Source of the DNA: Metridium senile
Taxonomy: Eukaryota > Cnidaria > Anthozoa > Actiniaria > Metridiidae
DNA length: 64,000 nucleotides
Assembly (NCBI GenBank): GCA_949775045.1
Contig: OX459096.1
Coordinates: 35,751,316-35,815,315, forward strand
Direction: 5' to 3'
In this document: in pieces, positions 37,670-50,618 of the stretch
Layout: every line of letters starts with the position of its first letter
Numbering within the stretch: the stretch's first letter is position 1
Translations under genes and position numbers: made by a program
The notes under the pieces: generated by a model
What the model was told of the DNA's origin: nothing
Database searches by the model: none
Seen by the model: only the letters and a program-made list of their open reading frames with translations

Positions 37670-40600
37670 GAATCGAAATACCACTGACCAGTAAGTACTG
37701 CTAAACATGAAGACTGGGATTCCTGTGGAGTGACCAAACAAAAAAAATATCAAATCAAATAGACCAAATACATGTACAGTAGATAGAAAACAACGGTTGT
37801 CTAAATAAAAAAAAGAATAGGAACCAACAAACAAAAGGATTAAAAAAATTATGGAAAAAGAAGAAAAAAGTAAGAAAAAAGAAAAACAAACAGACGAACA
37901 AAAGTATATCATACCCTGAGGGTACGGATATCAGTAACTATGAGTCAAATATTATAAGACATTCCATAAAACTTAGGCGTCGAACTGACTTTCGTAGAGG
38001 ATGAAGATTCCGGCCTCTTCCGCGCTAACCAAACAGATACGTGCGCTAGTTAAACTCCTATATACATATGATATACTTTTGTCGGAAATTGGCGTAAAGT
38101 AAAAATATTTTTGATTAAAACAAAAAGTATGAAGTCAAAGCATCGCAATTGAGTAATATTCACTTCATTTTGACCGATCGATTTATTGCATAAAAATACC
38201 ATACAACTCAGAATATAATGTATGCAACATCATACCAGAACTACAATCTTTGACTCAAACGGAACGATGCTGCTATTTTATCTCATACAGTGACCTGACA
38301 TCCAGATAGGTGGAGTATTAGTATTTAATCGTACAAAAATGATTTTGTAATAATCGTGCCAACGACGTGCCAACGCTGTTTTGTCAAAGATTGTAGTTAA
38401 CCTCTCTTGAGTTAACTGATTCAGATAGTATATTTTCTATCGTCTTTGAAGTGCAGATCGAGGCATTATATGATCATAGGCATGTAATGGTTACGTGCGA
38501 GATAATACAGTATACACTGCACTTCCATTTAGTGCTACTTACTGACGTTTCACTTTGATGAAGAGCTGTGGAAACATGCGAAATGCCACGCAACAATCTG
38601 TTGTTAACTATTAGGTATGGTTGAAGTTCTATGTGCCTTGTAGAGGAAAGCGCTGCCGTCGAATTTACCGCAAATCATATACCTGACTTCGACAAAGCTA
38701 GTAGCACTTTTTACTGAGACAGTTGATAGGAAAATATTTACTACAAGTTGAAATGTTTGATATAATAATTATGAAAATATATAAAATGTATGGTTAAAAT
38801 GTACATATTTTAGTTTGGTTCTTTTAGAGCAGTGTTTTTAAAAATATGTGTTGCCACGCCCATCTCCATAAAAAGGCCCATGCTATGAGTATCTTCCTAT
38901 ATAAGATGTTCAATTTAAACATTCTCGATTCTCTCATTGCTGTGTCTTATATATGGAATTTATCTCACTGGTTTTCTTGCAAATGGTTCTCAACTGAATA
39001 TGCGACGTGACACGACTATAAATGAGTGTTCAGTCCTTTTACATGAAACGACACAAAATAAAACGATATAAAATCATAACATGAGACTTTATTTGTAAAC
39101 CTTATTTTAAGGTCGTGGGTCTTGGTGTTAACCACAACGGGCTCTTGTGAAATGTTGCCTCATCTCCCGTTGAATTCTCACGATTTACACTTGATCACGC
39201 GATATTTCGTCACGTACCGTCACAACGCTGATAAGAAAATCTTGACTGGAAATTCACCCGCAATTTTAGATAAACTTTTAGACATGTAGACATTCACGGA
39301 ATATATAAACCTAAAAGGCTCTCATAAAAGTGGTTGCAAACAAATGAGTAAACCAAAAAACACGGAAGAAATTTAATAGCTTACTTTTGGACGCCAAAAT
39401 CGACAAATAAGAATACTCAAATAAAATACGTTTTTTGTTTTTGTTTTGAGTTCAGTTGAAATGTCTTTCTTTTGTCATAGAGATTATATTTACACAAAGT
39501 ATTACAACTAATATAATGTAATGGGTTTTTTGTTTTGCTCCAAAAAACTCGTATAGTTTATGATCCGTGACAAATTATTCCCGTCGGGCAAGTAACGGAT
39601 GTTAAGAGGGCTCTTGAGATGCAGAATTGGCGCCGACTCTGGGCATGTGCAGTAACAAACTCAATTAGTGGTACATATAACATATTAATCAATCAATGAC
39701 CACAATTTTACTCCATCTGAAGCGGAGGCGTTGACAACAAAGGTAAGTGAACAGTGGCCTTGTTCGTTTTCATTCAACCATATTAAACAAAATCGTGTAG
39801 TTTGATCGAAATCGCTAAAATCAGGATTAACGTACCCATTGTGGAGTTCAGAGTATACCATGAATTAGCAACTACAAGTTTTAGTGATTTTAAGCTTGAT
39901 GTGTGAATGGATGATCTTTGATTACGACTTAGTGATGTTATGTGAAGTACACTTATATCATGTTAAAAAGGAAAAGAACTCATCGAATAGAGGAATGCAG
40001 AGCAGCTTATACTCTTTGCTTTGCTGACCAAATACTGAGCTCAAAGCTAGCCAAGCATGCCAGTACAATAATCGGCAACACATTTCTTGTGGAATCACTA
40101 CTGAAAAACTAGAATGACAAAGTATGACAAATGATAACAAATACGCAAAGCTGTGGCCATTACTAATAGGGTTAACCAAAAACTTAAAACCACATTACAG
40201 TTTTGATAATAATATCTTTTATATATAGGCCTGATATCTTGCGGTTTAGAAATATTACACATTTGATTGTCAACGCTGTATAATTTGTAGAACTCTGTTT
40301 TCAGAACCAGACTATAACTTTGAGCATTACTAATGTACCTTATTGTAATCTCATGATGGAAATCTAGTGTTCTTACACATTTAACAAGACAAAATGTACG
40401 TTGGACAAATCTCATATTCCTCAAAAATGAATCGGTAATTGGGTAAATCAATAAATACATTAGCACCTAATTTGCCTGTTTTCTTTGAACTTGAATGATT
40501 CAACTAATGCAATAACTAGATTTATTATCTTAATTATTTTAATTAAAAACGTTTATATGTGTTTTTGGATCTGAAAACAACTGAAACTGAAAGGAATTCA

Positions 40601-43600
40601 AAATATTTTCCCCTACAATTTAAACTATTTCCTTCTACTATAGTTACACTTTGAAACCGATTCAATTACATGCTATTCATAAATAAAGCAATAGAGCAGA
40701 CCAAAGAACTGATACTTAATTAGTTCACTGGAATATATGAGACTCCTTAAAACTGTCTCGGTATGCAAGTTGAATGAGTGCCGCGAAGTTGGTTACGCCG
40801 AACGTACTTCAGTTCTTTTTATTTATTTATTTTTACTTCAAAAAAGGCTTGCCTAACGGAAAACTGTCCCTCTCTTGATTGACAAGTTACAGTCTTTTCG
40901 ATGTTACAGGGATGTAGTTCCGTGATGACAGGAACATTTCAATATTTTAATGATTTTTGACTTAATGCCTCTTGATGAGGTGAAAAACACTGAGTTCTTT
41001 GTTTATATGTAGACTATCCGACTCACTAAAACTATATCCAAAAAGGAGATTTATCGAACTGTAAGTCCTGATATTAGAATACTTTTCATCTCTAGTGTTT
41101 CTGGCTTACAATCTAGAGACCCTAGTAAGCATGATTATGTTGGTTTGCATGTTTTAACGCTATACGGATTAAAGCTCTTGAGTGTTTAAGCCATTTGCTT
41201 CAATTATTTCTATCATTAAGGCATGGACCGTTTAATTATGCCTTTAATTGACAGCCATTAAAAACGGAGACAAACTCGGTCCCTTTTTGTACTATAATAA
41301 TGAATTGAAAAGCGCCGATAATTTGAGACCCTTTACTATAGCCCTTTTACAGTAATTCTTTCTGTCTACATTCACATTGAATTCGGTATCTTACAATTTC
41401 CAATTGTAGAGTTTAATCAGTGTAAAGTTCGGCTGCTTGAAAGTACAAGATTGTTCGGCGGGGTCTCAACGTGCGCGCGCGCGCTTCTTTAAGTAAAATG
41501 GCGGGAAAACTTGTGAGATAGTGCTGACAATTATAGTGAAAGCATTTTGCATTTTTATCGCTGAAAATGGATCCTTCTAGAATAGAGACAGGGAAAATAG
41601 ATTGATTTATTGTCATTTAAAACTTAGAGATGATGTTATCTCCAGTCAGGCTTTAATACTAAAATAATCATGACTAGTAGTCAATCGGGGTGAGGTTTTC
41701 AGGGATCAGTCTAATTAATGCCGCTCTCATCACAGCTCATCACAGTCAAGAAATTCCTTCTCTGCTTGAGGCGATTCCAATATATATTGACACGAATACA
41801 TCAGATATATACACACAGTCATCAGCATTGCATTCAGTGTCGACGAACGCTGCAGGCGCGTACTCTATCAGCTATGATATATATATAGTACATACTACTC
41901 CTGTCCTATTTAAAGCATAATCTTCGAATGTACTGCATGCGTTGGCGGTCTGGAATTGACTGACTTTAAATCACTTTTAGCGATTCGATTGTTTAATCTT
42001 ACGCCTGGGACATCGCGACAAACGTTGGCAAGTATGTAAATGAGGTATCAGTTTAATCAAATAGTTCACCTTTAGCATTTTACAAAGATGTTTAAATCAT
42101 TTATATGCTGTTTTAATTATCAAGCTAACCGTTTCAAGTCAACGGGGCCTCCCGTAGTTTCCCGCTGTTCATCTTTCTGCAGTTTTCATCAAACCAAAGG
42201 GCGTGACAATTATACGAAATCTAATATTGGTATTACTGAAAACTTGCCGCAATTAGTTGATTCTAGTCTTTTCTTTCTCCGCTGGTCTCAGTTACCATAT
42301 ACATTTTACTGTACTCGAAAACTGTGATAATACCTCTTTTACGGTCTCTGAAGTTGGTGCTTTGAATGATTGCTATTGTGTATGATTTGTTTCTTAATTC
42401 CTCTACGGATGACAACGCCCGAAAGGATCGGTACGAAGGTCCTAGAATTCCACTGCAAAAACGACTGGATTAATTGCATGTGGAAATTCAAATATCCGAG
42501 TAAATCAATGATCCTCAGTTACTTGGATATGGAAATAAAAAGAGGGAACAGTGTCTTTTTCTTGGTAAAGAATATTTTTAGTTGTTGCACAGTTGTAGGG
42601 AATAACTTTCATACTCACATTACATTACACTATGGTGTGTTTATTTACTAGGCTGCACATGAGGAACAATTATCCGAGTCGTTTTTGCTCTATAAAACCC
42701 CTTGTAATTATGTTAAGGAACATTTTTACTAGTCACGTGACTTACCACAATGTCGACCATGACCTTGAAGCCTCACTTCAATATACGCGTTGCTCAAAAC
42801 ACAAAATGTAATTTATCTTAAGGTATAATTCCGGGAGAGAGTCTAATCTTGTTTATGTTCGATTTATCTGAAAGGGCTGTAATATCCTGCTCATTAAAAC
42901 TAAAGTGCAAGCCTTAAATGAATGTTTATTTGTCATTAATTCTATCTAAAAGCCGTTTCTGAACTCTTTGAGATGACTCTCCGGGTCAAAATATGAAAAT
43001 TATTTTCCGCAAACATATGCCAGGACAAAATGCAGACCTGTATGTCTTGTTCTTTTTTTCTGTATGATTTTTACTTAAAAAGTAGCAAATCGGGAATACA
43101 AAAATCTCCAAGCCTACGATTATTCTCAAAGTAGTTTTCAAACTGATTAAGTTTTCTTTGAATACAATTACGTGTAAAGAGACCCTCGGTTTTTGCGTTA
43201 AAAAAATAAACACCAAGGAATGTATCAGTAAGTGTGTCCTTTTCCATTAGAGTCAAAGTCGACCCTCTTGGCTGATGACGTTCATTTTGACCTAAAATGT
43301 TAGTTTTTCATCTCATTAGCATTTGCCGTGCTTTAGCTGTTTTCAAAATTGCATTAGCACGGCGTATTTCTCTGGTTATACCGTTGAATATGTAGCTATC
43401 TTAAGGAAGGTTGCATCTTCTAAAGACCAGTAAATGGTGACAGGTGTTCGAAACGCTCGTGTATTCCTATATGCTCACACAATATTCTACGGATATTTTT
43501 TCAAGGTTTAATGGCCGGGTTTAACGTCAATATTTGAGTGGGGCTCTCGGAAGTTGGATACTCTGCTCACCATGAATAGAATTGGGAAGGCACTTTCTAG

Positions 43601-45269
43601 AAAAGCTAGAAACTTTATGATGAAAATTAACATTGCACTTCTACGATTTAGTGCGAAAAAACTGTCCGAAATCAGCGTTTAGAAAATTTTGGTGAAGTAT
43701 TTTACCTATGTTGACCTAGGCAAAAGTCAACATCATGGGAGTCTCTAATCTAAAAGGCAAATATACGAGAAAAGAAAACAAGACTAGAATGTTTGTGGCA
43801 TAGAGGTGCAACAACATCAGGGGTGAAACTGTGATTGTGAACTCATTCCAGTGGATAACGATCAAGAATACAACACAGATCGGAAGTCTTTCGGCACTAG
43901 AAGGTAATACGCCGGCTAACGAGCCCAAATCGCTTTCATCGCTTTTAATTATACTTTCATCAGGATATAAAACAAAATATTTTATCTTTATCTATGAGGC
44001 TTGTTCATTAAAATGGAATGCCACAGAGGAGTGCATACTATATAGTACTTCGCCATGATTAATGCTAGTCGACCTGAATATTGCGTGATGATGAACAATC
44101 TGATGTCATTATTTAGATTACTTTTGAACTTTGGGCTGGAGTTTAGCAAGAAACTAAATCTTACGGTAGATAAAGATTTCTGCAGGATTTTTATAATATT
44201 TTGAGTCACAGAGGGTCATCATCTTTCAGCATTGATAACACAAAGCTGAACAGGCACTAGATGGTTGAACGATAAGGGGGGGAAAACTCCCTAAGCAAAA
44301 AAGACAGCATCTTGATAACGCTCAATTGATGATTCCATACTCCAAAGTAAGACAAATCCTCTATTAAATCACCTGGTTAGAGTGGATCATTATGTCCAAT
44401 AGTGATTGAATATAAGATACTGATATACGGTCAGTTAAGATGGCATTTTCGTTTCAGTTTAACAACATTGATCAGTGTAATGTCGCGAACTATACAAATC
44501 ATGTACAAAAGTACAAATCTGAACTTACACTTATATTTGGGTCAGAAACAACAAAACAAAGCAATTCTCATAATTCGTTTTTTATAACAGGGTTTTTTTT
44601 TTCAAAGTGCGATCATTGATCTCATTGAAAAACACATGAAGAAACATTTGACTTTGGCAGAAAAATTGACAGCGGAAACGGCTAGTGGTTAACTGAATAA
44701 GCAATAATTAATTCCAACCCTAGAGCAAAGTCGTAAATACCTTGATGGGTGGCAAGTAAACAATGAAGACTCTTAGTTCAATCACCTTTGCAAAACACAA
44801 TTTTATCCTGGTGTTTGTCAGTTTATCTTTTAAGCTTAAATGCAAGGTATATATTATTAAAGGAAGTAGTCAAACAGCGAAAAAAACGCACGGGAATAAT
44901 GCGCACCATTTTGTCATCTAAATCCCCCAGTATTAAATGTGTTTAGATAACTCTAATCAAATACTTGAAAGAAAAAACAACTTCCGACAGTTTGTTATTG
45001 TTTATAGTCAGTGGTGTGAAGATGGGATCTTTTAATTTTTTGTAGTATTGTTGCCAGTACTGTCTTGGGGGGCTTATCCGTAGTATATGTCATAAGATAC
45101 TCGATCAATGGAGTTAGTCCGTCTATCTGCTTATAATACTAAGGTCATAGCCCGTAGTTTGATATCACAGTGCTGAAAGAAACATACACTCGACAACACA
45201 CTACACAATGTTAATTTTGTTTTCTTCCTTTAGATCTCTTGATCCACTCTGAAATCCTTTATCATATGA
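37667..45269. other. Gene-poor region between RPP30 and the carboxylesterase
   Basis: 7.6 kb without a recognised gene. Seen: a pyrimidine-rich RPP30 upstream stretch (37790-37905); a repeat fragment near 38340-38400 sharing TGCCAAC...TTTTGTCAAAGA with 61840-61865; a (GC)n-rich spot at 41471-41486 followed by AAAATGGCGGGAAAAC (41497-41512, E2F-like), which might mark an unseen promoter. The many frames of 60-120 codons have no family resemblance. Confidence 0.55.
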
Positions 45270-47054
45270 ATGTCCCTGGCAATGGCTCCGTGCTCAAGTT
45301 TGCTAATTTTATTCTTCTGCTGGGAATTTCTACGTGAAACGTCAGGATCACCTCAAGTGATAGTTTCTACAAAATATGGCAGACTAAAGGGCTTCTCAAG
45401 AGAGTTTGATGCAAGCATTGGTTTGGGTAATATATCGAAAGTTAATATCTTCCTTGGGATTCCATATGCTTCTCCCCCGACTGGTGATTTAAGGTTTCGT
45501 CCGCCAGTCAAACCTAAAAATTGGCAAGGGACGTACGATGCCACAAAGTTCAAACCCGTGTGTTACCAAGATCCTGGTTATAACCGCATGTTTTGGAGTA
45601 AGAATGTGGCATGGCCACAAAGCGATGATTGCTTGTATGTGAATATCTATGCACCAAATACAACTAGAAGGACATCCTACCCAGTTATGGTGTACATCCA
45701 TGGTGGGGGATACGAAGCAGGTTCTCCTGTTATTAGCCCTGGTGATATTCTTCCATTATGGGATGTTGTTCTTGTAACTATTCAATATCGCCTTGGGCCG
45801 TTTGGGTTTATAAGCACTGGAGATTCCGCCTCACCTGGAAACTACGGCATGCTGGACCAGATCGAGGTCTTAAAATGGATTAAAGAGAACATTCAAGTGT
45901 TTAAAGGAGACCCATCAAAAGTTACGATATTTGGAGAAAGCGCAGGCGGATCAAGTGTTGGGCTCTTGCTATTATCACCATTATCAAAAGGACTTTTCCA
46001 TAATGCCATTGCTCTCAGTGGAGTTGACTTATCGCCTTTCGCAGTGAATACACACCATGAAGCGATTCGTCTCGCAAGGCTTGTAGCGGAAAGGTGCAAC
46101 TGCCCCACTACGAATAACCACGAAATGATTGAATGTATTCGACGCGTCAAAGACCCTAACAAAATATGGAGAAGTTCTGATATCAATTTCTGGAGACCTG
46201 TGGTTGATAGCAGGTTTTTAAACGACACACCAATAAATCTCCGAAAAGCGAAACAATTTCACCCTTACCCTCTGCTAGCAAGCATGACCAGCGAAGAAGG
46301 ATCGTTTTTCTTGCAAAATATGAAACGCCAGCTAACGTACAAATCCTTTAAGCACATGATTATTGACAATTACAGTAAAATAAGTAGGTACAAAAAGATT
46401 GGTAGACCTGCAGTTTTAACACAAAGTATGAAGGATGCAATAATCTTCCAGTACACTCCATGGCCAGACATTGAAGATAGCCCCAAGCTTCTTGCAGGTT
46501 TAATTGACAGTGTCACTGATTTTGGAATTGCTGCTCCTACTCATGCTACTTTGGAGCTGCACACAATGTTAGCTCCAGGATATTTGTTGGTCTTTAGCCA
46601 TCGGTCCAACTTCACAATACACGCTCCATGGATGGGCGTACCACACAAAGCTGACACTGATTACCAGTTTGGATTCCCTCTAATGCAGCTAAATGTTATA
46701 CAAAATTACACTGAAAACGATAAAAAAGTTAGCGAGTACATGATTCAATATTTTACAAACTTTGCTCGCACAGGGAACCCAACCCCAGAACCGGTGGGTG
46801 GATCTGTGTGGAAACAATTCAACAAAAACAGACCGTACTACATGAACGTCTCTATAAAACCTGAATCACTTCAGCACTTCCACAGCAAAGGCATAGCTTT
46901 CTGGAATAGCTATTTCCCTAAAATTGCGTCTTTATCATGTACTGGGCCAGATGTATTGGAATCTACTTCGGGCAGTGCATCTAGCTACAGCCTTTCGTTT
47001 TGTAACTTTTTAGCAGTGTTACTGTTAACATTCATTACCTTGTGCTGTTCCTAG
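45270..47054 (+). CDS. Type-B carboxylesterase / cholinesterase-like, secreted, probably GPI-anchored
   Basis: A 594-aa intronless alpha/beta-hydrolase. A signal peptide (residues 1 to about 26, hydrophobic core SLLILFF) is followed by the carboxylesterase fold: IFLGIPYASPPTGDLRFRPP, the EDCL-like signature as SDDCLYVNIY, oxyanion-hole HGGGYEAGS, nucleophile elbow GESAGGSS (Ser224), acid in SEEGSFF (Glu343) and His in GVPHKADTD (His459). The full Ser-Glu-His triad is kept, so it should be catalytically active, unlike neuroligins. The C-terminus has a Ser-rich stretch and then a hydrophobic tail (FLAVLLLTFITLCC), the usual form of a GPI-anchor signal. Substrate cannot be told: choline ester, other ester, or toxin-type carboxylesterase-like proteins are all possible. 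The start at 45270 places the signal peptide correctly; an out-of-frame ATG sits at 45266. A polypyrimidine-AG (45221-45233) before it hints at a 5'UTR intron. Confidence 0.9.
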   Translation: MSLAMAPCSSLLILFFCWEFLRETSGSPQVIVSTKYGRLKGFSREFDASIGLGNISKVNIFLGIPYASPPTGDLRFRPPVKPKNWQGTYDATKFKPVCYQDPGYNRMFWSKNVAWPQSDDCLYVNIYAPNTTRRTSYPVMVYIHGGGYEAGSPVISPGDILPLWDVVLVTIQYRLGPFGFISTGDSASPGNYGMLDQIEVLKWIKENIQVFKGDPSKVTIFGESAGGSSVGLLLLSPLSKGLFHNAIALSGVDLSPFAVNTHHEAIRLARLVAERCNCPTTNNHEMIECIRRVKDPNKIWRSSDINFWRPVVDSRFLNDTPINLRKAKQFHPYPLLASMTSEEGSFFLQNMKRQLTYKSFKHMIIDNYSKISRYKKIGRPAVLTQSMKDAIIFQYTPWPDIEDSPKLLAGLIDSVTDFGIAAPTHATLELHTMLAPGYLLVFSHRSNFTIHAPWMGVPHKADTDYQFGFPLMQLNVIQNYTENDKKVSEYMIQYFTNFARTGNPTPEPVGGSVWKQFNKNRPYYMNVSIKPESLQHFHSKGIAFWNSYFPKIASLSCTGPDVLESTSGSASSYSLSFCNFLAVLLLTFITLCCS

Positions 47055-47194
47055 CCTAAAAAGAAATATTCACTCCAAAGGCGTTGACGTCGATAAACAG
47101 TAAAATTATTGCTTGAATTACATCGAAATAGTAGCATTGAAACCCAGGGCAATAGTTGAAGATTATCCATTCGAGATATTATTAACGAACGATA

Positions 47195-47200
47195 AATAAA
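47195..47200 (+). terminator. Carboxylesterase poly(A) signal AATAAA
   Basis: AATAAA 141 nt after the stop codon, in the sequence GATAAATAAACATTG. Confidence 0.7.
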
Positions 47201-47509
47201 CATTGATTGATTGATTGAGCACTATACCAAGCTGGTTTTCGGTATGCAAAAACATAATTCCTCAACTTCTGCAAATATCAGCAACAGAGATATAACACAC
47301 ACATGACGCAATGGGATTCCAGTGTAATTTACTATATAACAATAGATAACAAGACCTTCCGTATCACGAAGTAGATCTTGTTTCCCTCTTATGTAATTTT
47401 GCTTTCGATAACCCGACCTGATCCGATTTTGGTTATCGTTATCAGTCTCTGTCTTGATATTGGATAGGCTGAGAAACTGACCTCAAAGAGGATGATGGCA
47501 GTGATGCAG

Positions 47510-47825
47510 GCCCAGCACTCGGGGCAGGGGGGGGGGGGGGACTCCCTTAGAAAACGTATAGGGGTGCTCGACAGAAATTTTAGGGTCGAAAATGAGACAC
47601 TCGAGTACCTTTTAGGGTCTCGAACTGGCACCGTACCATTTAGGGTAAGTTTTCGAACTTCAGATTATACATATTGAAAATGTTTTAAATATGGTCGTAC
47701 CAGTTTTAGGGTCTGAAATCATCTGAGTATCTGAGTTAATTTATGCGTACCTTTTAGGGTCATTTTCAAAACCGTCGAGCACCCCTATCCATTTTCTAAG
47801 CTAGGAGTCCCCCCATCGGGGCTTA
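47510..47825. mobile_element. Inverted-repeat element ending in a poly-G tract (G-tract family)
   Basis: The left side has a 14-G run, ACTCCCTTAGAAAACG, TATAGGGGTGCTCGAC and repeated TTTTAGGGTC. The right side is its complement: GACCCT-like TTTTAGGGTCATTTTC, GTCGAGCACCCCTAT and TAGGAGTCCCCCC. Fragments of the same family lie at 13230 and 23488. No coding capacity. Confidence 0.8.
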
Positions 47826-48318
47826 GCAGAACATGTCCAATGTGAAAGCTAAGAAAACTGAAAACGTGTTTAATATATATCACTTTTCAAGGTTGTTTAT
47901 AATTATATTAAGGGCAGAAAGAAGGAAGGGAGAGGGGCCACTGCCCCCTCCCTTTCACAAACCATTTTATAATCTTTTAGCATTCAGAAATAGAATTCTC
48001 GGGTAATATGGCTCATAAATAGGGTGTAATATAATGGTATTCCCACACTATACTTTATATATGTAAATAGAAGGTGAACTCAGTGAAGTAGCACATAAAA
48101 AAGGAGGGAAGAGAAGAATGAATAAATGAATGAATATGAATGAATGGATGAATGAATAAAAGAAAAAAGAAAGCAGAACAGGAAATGTTACACATAAAGC
48201 TGGTCAAGATTAGGGACTATTCATTATTTATGTCAGGGGAAGGGCTGGCAAGATTCTTCATAAGGCCCAAACAATATTTTTTTATTTTATTTTCTAGTAT
48301 TTTACATATTTATGATGA

Positions 48319-48338
48319 CCCCCCCCCCCCCCCCCCCC
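48319..48338. repeat. 20-nt poly-C tract
   Basis: An uninterrupted run of C; its length is likely to be unreliable in the assembly. Confidence 0.9.
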
Positions 48339-48536
48339 GAGTGTTCTGAATTTCACTTGTCCCATCCCCTCTTATTCGAAACTGAATCACAAGTGGTCAC
48401 TATAGTTTTGCGTTGAACTTGCACAAAGAGCACAAAGGCTGCAGTCATTTATTACTATAAACTGGTAACGCGATCGAACAAATGAATACGATGGAACAAT
48501 AAATAAGTGAATTAACGAATGAATGGATGAACGAAC

Positions 48537-48620
48537 TAATGAATGAATGAATGAATGAATGAATGAATGAATGAATGAATGAATGAATGAATGAATGAAT
48601 GAATGAATGAATGAATGAGT
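48537..48620. repeat. (GAAT)n microsatellite
   Basis: About 20 perfect GAAT units, with degenerate copies on both sides (48480-48536) and a smaller run at 48118-48160. It produces a false His-Ser-Phe-Ile repeat protein on the minus strand. Confidence 0.95.
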
Positions 48621-49769
48621 TGATAAGAATGAGTGTGTCAAGGAGTAAATGGAGGACCGTAGCTTGAGATGAGAAAAGTTCAACTGTGAACATAGAACTG
48701 TGAGCCGAAATGTTGGTTCCGTTTTCATTGCTTTATATCAGCTCTGACACATATCAGTTTTTTTTGTACAGTTGTTGGTCAATATATGATGGACTTGAAC
48801 ATATACTACTAGGTTTTACTATTTCAGAATTTCAATTACTGGTATAGCAAATGTAATTGATATGTAGATTAAAGGCGTGTACATTTATACTTGATGTATT
48901 TAATTTATGTAAGGCACAATAAACCGTGTATATAAAAACATTTGACTGCATTTTTTTACTTAAAGTTTCTCTGTCCCAGTACGCTGCAGCTGGACCGAAT
49001 TGTTCAACGCAATATACATTAACTCCGCAACCGGTAGAATCAGAATTAGTACTATTGTTCTTCATGAGACCTCATGACCAGACATTGTAAGATTCAAACT
49101 TTATGCTCAGTTGAAGCTCAGTTGATCCAAGTAATCGTAGTCTCTTGGAAAATCCCCAGTCTGGAATATTCGATAAATCGTTTCCTGTACGTCAGAGTGT
49201 AACGTAAGAACTCAACTTAATGTAGACGTCATAAGTTTTCGAGACTCTTTTATATGTCGGGACTTTTCACTTTCATTTCCCTGCATGCATTACGCGCGTA
49301 CTCATAACTCGATGGGCTATATCTTGCATCGCACAAGTAGTTATAAAGTAGAGATTTAAAGTGCATTACTTAGTTTCTTATGTCAGAAATGTATTACATC
49401 GCATTGCCAATTTGAGTTATCTTTGAGCACATGGTGAAACCATGCGGAGATCGTACGACTGAAAGCATTGCTGAAAGAAAGCTAGATTTAGTTAGTCCTA
49501 ATCGGATAGCCACAAGCTAGTCCGCCACAGTTTTGATACAGCAAAACTTACAAACGGTACAGAAACCACAGTATAAAAAAAGACCAAAAGAAGTGGTACA
49601 TAGTTGGTGATAGTATGAGCTCTTCAGAGTTATTTTATAGCTTATCTAGTCATTATCGCTGAAAAACCGACCAAAACAAATAATTATTTACCTTATAAAA
49701 TCGCATTTGGAGCGATTATAGAATGCCCTGTCAATTTTTGAAGTCAAGGAAAAAAACTAAAGTTCCGCC

Positions 49770-50265
49770 GTCCCGTAGTGCGCGCAAGGCAAGGTGTCAC
49801 TTATGTGATATGAGTGCATGGATATTTTCCATGGTGAGTGCTACCGCAGTGCCGTAGTGCCGTAGTGCGCGCAAGGTCCTATGGGAGTTTAAGTATTGCG
49901 AGAGTTTTGAGAACGACAAAGTTATACACCTAATCCAAAAAACGTTGTCGGGTCCGCCGCACAGTCCTCGCGCCAAGACCGTGAAGGAAAACACAGTGAA
50001 TATTTTGATGAGAGTGATAAAACAAGAAAATAAAAGTAGGCACAACACTATTTCGTTGAAAAAAGTACCACACTAGAGTGTGAACATGCAAATAAATTAA
50101 TTACTGATTAGATATAACCAATATCTTTCACAGTCTTGGCGCGAGGACTGTGCGGCGGACCAGACAACGTTTTTTGGATTAGGTGTATATTTGAGTGCTA
50201 CCGCAGTCCGCAGTCCCGTAGTGCGCGCAAGTTCCTATGGGAGTTTAAGTATTGCGAGAGTTTCG
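49770..50265. repeat. Mosaic of direct and inverted repeats upstream of the tetraspanin gene
   Basis: A direct repeat of about 70 bp containing GTAGTGCGCGCAAG and TATGGGAGTTTAAGTATTGC occurs at about 49838-49910 and 50190-50263. Between the copies is a pair of inverted arms of about 59 bp (49922-49980 and 50131-50189; TACACCTAATCCAAAAAACG, GCACAGTCCTCGCGCCAAGA). A third short GTAGTGCGCGCAAG lies at 49775. Confidence 0.85.
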
Positions 50266-50618
50266 GGTTTCCTGTGGTATCTGACTGCGGACCACGGATT
50301 GCAAAAGTAGCGGTAAGTCTAAAAAGTGACGGGGTATTCCATACTCTAGCCTCGCATTTGAACATATTCAAATAAATAAATTCCATATTTTTTTATTACC
50401 AACGAAACTTATGCTCTCTTGCCGCTAAAACGGACAATTTCAGGTTCAGAGAGAGAAGTTGTGAGTGGGTTTCCTGTGTGGGTTTCCTGTGTAGGCATTA
50501 AATGGCAGGGGGCTAAACATGAGGGACCTTGACACGTTACACGATGATCCATACAAGAAAGGAAATGGTATCGCGAGGTGACGAGTGATTTACGTTATAG
50601 AAAACTGACGATAAACAG

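Noticed and set aside
37667..37912. 82-codon upstream extension of RPP30
   Set aside because: Phe/Ser/Leu-rich pyrimidine tract not present in the family; the YY1/Kozak ATG at 37666 fits the known N-terminus.
45353..46228. Minus-strand frames within the carboxylesterase
   Set aside because: Shadows of the esterase gene on the opposite strand.
48387..48728. His-Ser-Phe-Ile repeat protein on the minus strand
   Set aside because: Translation of the (GAAT)n microsatellite.
50136..50375. Frame MARGLCGGPDN... as a possible tetraspanin N-terminus (CGG motif)
   Set aside because: It lacks an ATG (starts TTG), lies in an inverted repeat, and the true exon with CSKN lies at 50619-50705.
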